Shown piece by piece: positions 36,667-38,250 of a DNA stretch of 38,250 nucleotides. The position numbers and the translations under genes were made by a program. Each line of letters starts with the position of its first letter. The stretch's first letter is position 1. The DNA comes from Bacteroidota bacterium (lineage in GTDB: Bacteria > Bacteroidota > Bacteroidia > Bacteroidales > UBA12481). The DNA lies in assembly GCA_018669475.1 (NCBI GenBank), contig JABHCC010000105.1, positions 1 through 38,250 of the forward strand, read 5' to 3'. Below the pieces are notes generated by a model. That model was given only the letters and a program-made list of their open reading frames with translations. It searched no databases and was not told the origin of the DNA.

Positions 36667-37395
36667 ATGGATATTGTCATAGCAAATTCAAAAAGTGAGC
36701 TGGGTGAAAAAGCAGCCCAAACCGGTGCCGGTTTAATTCGTGAAGCGATTCTGACAAATGGGAGCGCTAATATTATCCTTGCTACCGGAGCATCTCAGTT
36801 TGAAATGTTAAGTGAGCTGGTTAAACAGGATATTGAATGGGAGAAAGTTACCGCTTTTCATCTGGATGAATATATTGGCCTTTCAGAGAACCATCCGGCT
36901 TCTTTTCGGAAATATCTGAAAGAGCGATTTGTGGAAAAAATCTCATTGAACAAATTCCATTATATCAGGGGCGAAACAGATCCATTTGCAGAGTGCAGTC
37001 GCCTGGGTGAAATAATTAGAAAGTATCCCATTGATGTTGCATTTGTCGGCATTGGTGAGAATGGTCATCTGGCATTTAATGATCCACCTGCCGATTTCGA
37101 TACCGATGACCCCTATCTTATTGTTAAACTTGATGACAAATGCCGTCGTCAGCAGTTGGGTGAAGGATGGTTTCCAATTTTCGATGATGTGCCTGAGGAA
37201 GCTATCAGCATGTCTGTTAAACAGATTATGAAATCAAGAAGCATTATTTGCAGTGTTCCTGATGTACGTAAAGCTGATGCAGTTAAAGAATCATTGAAAG
37301 GTGAGATTACTCCACTTGTTCCGGCATCGGTATTACAGCAACACAAGGCTGTCTGGATGTATCTTGATAAGAATTCTGCTAAGTATATGGGCTAA
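36667..37395 (+). CDS. nagB: Glucosamine-6-phosphate deaminase (NagB family)
   Basis: This cytoplasmic enzyme converts glucosamine 6-phosphate to fructose 6-phosphate and ammonia, the entry of amino sugars into glycolysis. The NagB motifs are present: [11 protein letters not shown] (phosphate loop), FHLDEYIGL with catalytic Asp67, and [16 protein letters not shown] with the ring-opening His134. At 242 residues it is somewhat shorter than the E. coli enzyme. No signal peptide is seen. It is divergent from the GH29 operon and has no nagA or transporter beside it. Placement next to fucosidases hints at fucosylated GlcNAc-containing glycans as food, but that is inference. A 6-phosphogluconolactonase-like relative is unlikely given the DEY and GENGH motifs. 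Confidence 0.88.
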   Translation: MDIVIANSKSELGEKAAQTGAGLIREAILTNGSANIILATGASQFEMLSELVKQDIEWEKVTAFHLDEYIGLSENHPASFRKYLKERFVEKISLNKFHYIRGETDPFAECSRLGEIIRKYPIDVAFVGIGENGHLAFNDPPADFDTDDPYLIVKLDDKCRRQQLGEGWFPIFDDVPEEAISMSVKQIMKSRSIICSVPDVRKADAVKESLKGEITPLVPASVLQQHKAVWMYLDKNSAKYMG

Positions 37396-37574
37396 ACTAT
37401 TACATTAATATGAATCAAATATTTTAACCCTATCAAACGCAATCTTTTAATAGATTTGGGTACCGGCTCTTATATAAAAGACATAATATCTAGTATCCCA
37501 AAACAATAAGCGGGTTAATATCAGAGTCAATAAGAGAACCAATCTAACAGATCATCGGAATTCTGCGATTGACC

Positions 37575-38225
37575 CTACTTATGTGGTTCTTTCAGGTGGA
37601 TTTCAACATATTCAAAACCAGGTAGATTGTCAGTTGCAGGGCCAATGTATTCAATTTTTGAAGTTCCCGATCTCCTGAGGTAAACCTTTTCATTAAACAC
37701 ACAATTATCTGGACAATTCCCTCCTAAACCGTAAGTTTTGAGTTTGCCATCATGTTCAATTAGAGGTATTTGAGGAATCTTGAAAGCTTGTTTTGAGAAG
37801 AAAGTTGGATCATTCAAATCTGTAAACTCTAAATTGACCACTAAATTTGTAATAGCAGTAATAGTCGCATCAAATTCGATAGATCCAGATGCTCTGATTG
37901 CTCCATAACTGTCATAATCATTTGTATAACTAACACTATAGTGCCCGTCATCTTCGCTTAGAAAGAAGTTCCCAAAGCTTGGAATAACTGAAAAACTGCC
38001 TCGCAAAACCAGCGTGTCAGATCTTCGGGTTAAGCCATACATTGTAGCATCGTAAGCAAATTCCCATTTGCTGTCAAAATCCTCGTAGGTGCCCAGGGGT
38101 TTTGGATCTGATTTGACTTTTATTCCACCAAATTCTATTTCTGCATAAAAATGATCGGATTCATTTGCGTTCCCCAAATTAATTTGACCTATAAATTCCC
38201 CATTCTCACAATTAATGGTGGCCAT
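37575..38225 (-). CDS. Hypothetical protein, possibly cut by the window edge
   Basis: I do not recognise this 216-residue protein. It is rich in beta-strand-like, polar alternating sequence (many Asp, Ser, Thr, Tyr) and has two Cys near the C-terminus (GGNCPDNCVFNE). It resembles the extracellular beta-sandwich proteins often found as Bacteroidota lipoproteins. ATG at 38225 is the first in the window, but the frame stays open upstream to the last base (codons for RKVGSDKE precede it), and no signal peptide follows this Met. The true start is therefore probably outside the window and this is a C-terminal part. It is transcribed toward nagB, with 179 bp between them that hold no feature I can name. 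Confidence 0.6.
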   Translation of the reverse strand: MATINCENGEFIGQINLGNANESDHFYAEIEFGGIKVKSDPKPLGTYEDFDSKWEFAYDATMYGLTRRSDTLVLRGSFSVIPSFGNFFLSEDDGHYSVSYTNDYDSYGAIRASGSIEFDATITAITNLVVNLEFTDLNDPTFFSKQAFKIPQIPLIEHDGKLKTYGLGGNCPDNCVFNEKVYLRRSGTSKIEYIGPATDNLPGFEYVEIHLKEPHK

Positions 38226-38250
38226 TTCTTTGTCACTTCCAACTTTTCTA

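Overview
The window is AT-rich DNA from a Bacteroidota bacterium. The evidence is a SusC/SusD/SusE outer-membrane trio, TAnnTTTG-type promoter boxes, many lipoprotein signals and a type IX secretion (T9SS) C-terminal sorting domain. The class cannot be fixed from the sequence; a marine or sediment Bacteroidia-like polysaccharide degrader is a reasonable guess.

Left part (about 1-21,000): an alpha-glucan (maltodextrin/starch-like) utilization locus. On the minus strand lie susC, a susD-like gene and susE, closed by a rho-independent terminator. Divergent from them are a LacI-type regulator, an MFS sugar transporter and a GH65 disaccharide phosphorylase. Further right are two tandem GH13 genes, a lipoprotein and a secreted enzyme. 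Three near-identical 12-bp palindromes of the form TCAAwCGwTTGA lie upstream of susC, the MFS-GH65 operon and the GH13 pair, so all are probably one LacI regulon. The model is surface cleavage, SusCDE import, periplasmic trimming, MFS uptake and cytoplasmic phosphorolysis. No beta-phosphoglucomutase gene is present. The SusD-like protein carries an in-frame insertion of a tandem SusE-type module closely resembling the neighbouring SusE. A PDZ-aspartyl protease, an S9 peptidase and a GMC oxidoreductase sit between the two arms of the regulon with no obvious link to it.

Middle (about 20,960-25,250): an 18-bp perfect inverted repeat, then a very large Kelch/beta-helix/Ig-like surface protein gene. 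Its signal peptide and T9SS sorting domain are each cut off by one in-frame stop codon (TAG and TAA) at positions where glutamine codons are expected.

Right part (about 25,250-37,400): a deoxysugar (rhamnose/fucose) region. It has a GH106 alpha-L-rhamnosidase, two GH29 alpha-L-fucosidases, a RhaT rhamnose symporter, a calcineurin-like phosphoesterase, a URO-D/MtaA-like methyltransferase-family gene and a glucosamine-6-phosphate deaminase. There are signs of duplication and decay: an internally deleted second copy of the URO-D-like gene next to GH106, and a C-terminal GH106 remnant after the first fucosidase. The rhaT promoter has three direct repeats 20-21 bp apart, as expected for an AraC-type activator, and the GH106/GH29 divergent promoter has a 9-bp inverted repeat. 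The window ends in an unrecognised minus-strand gene that may continue past the edge.
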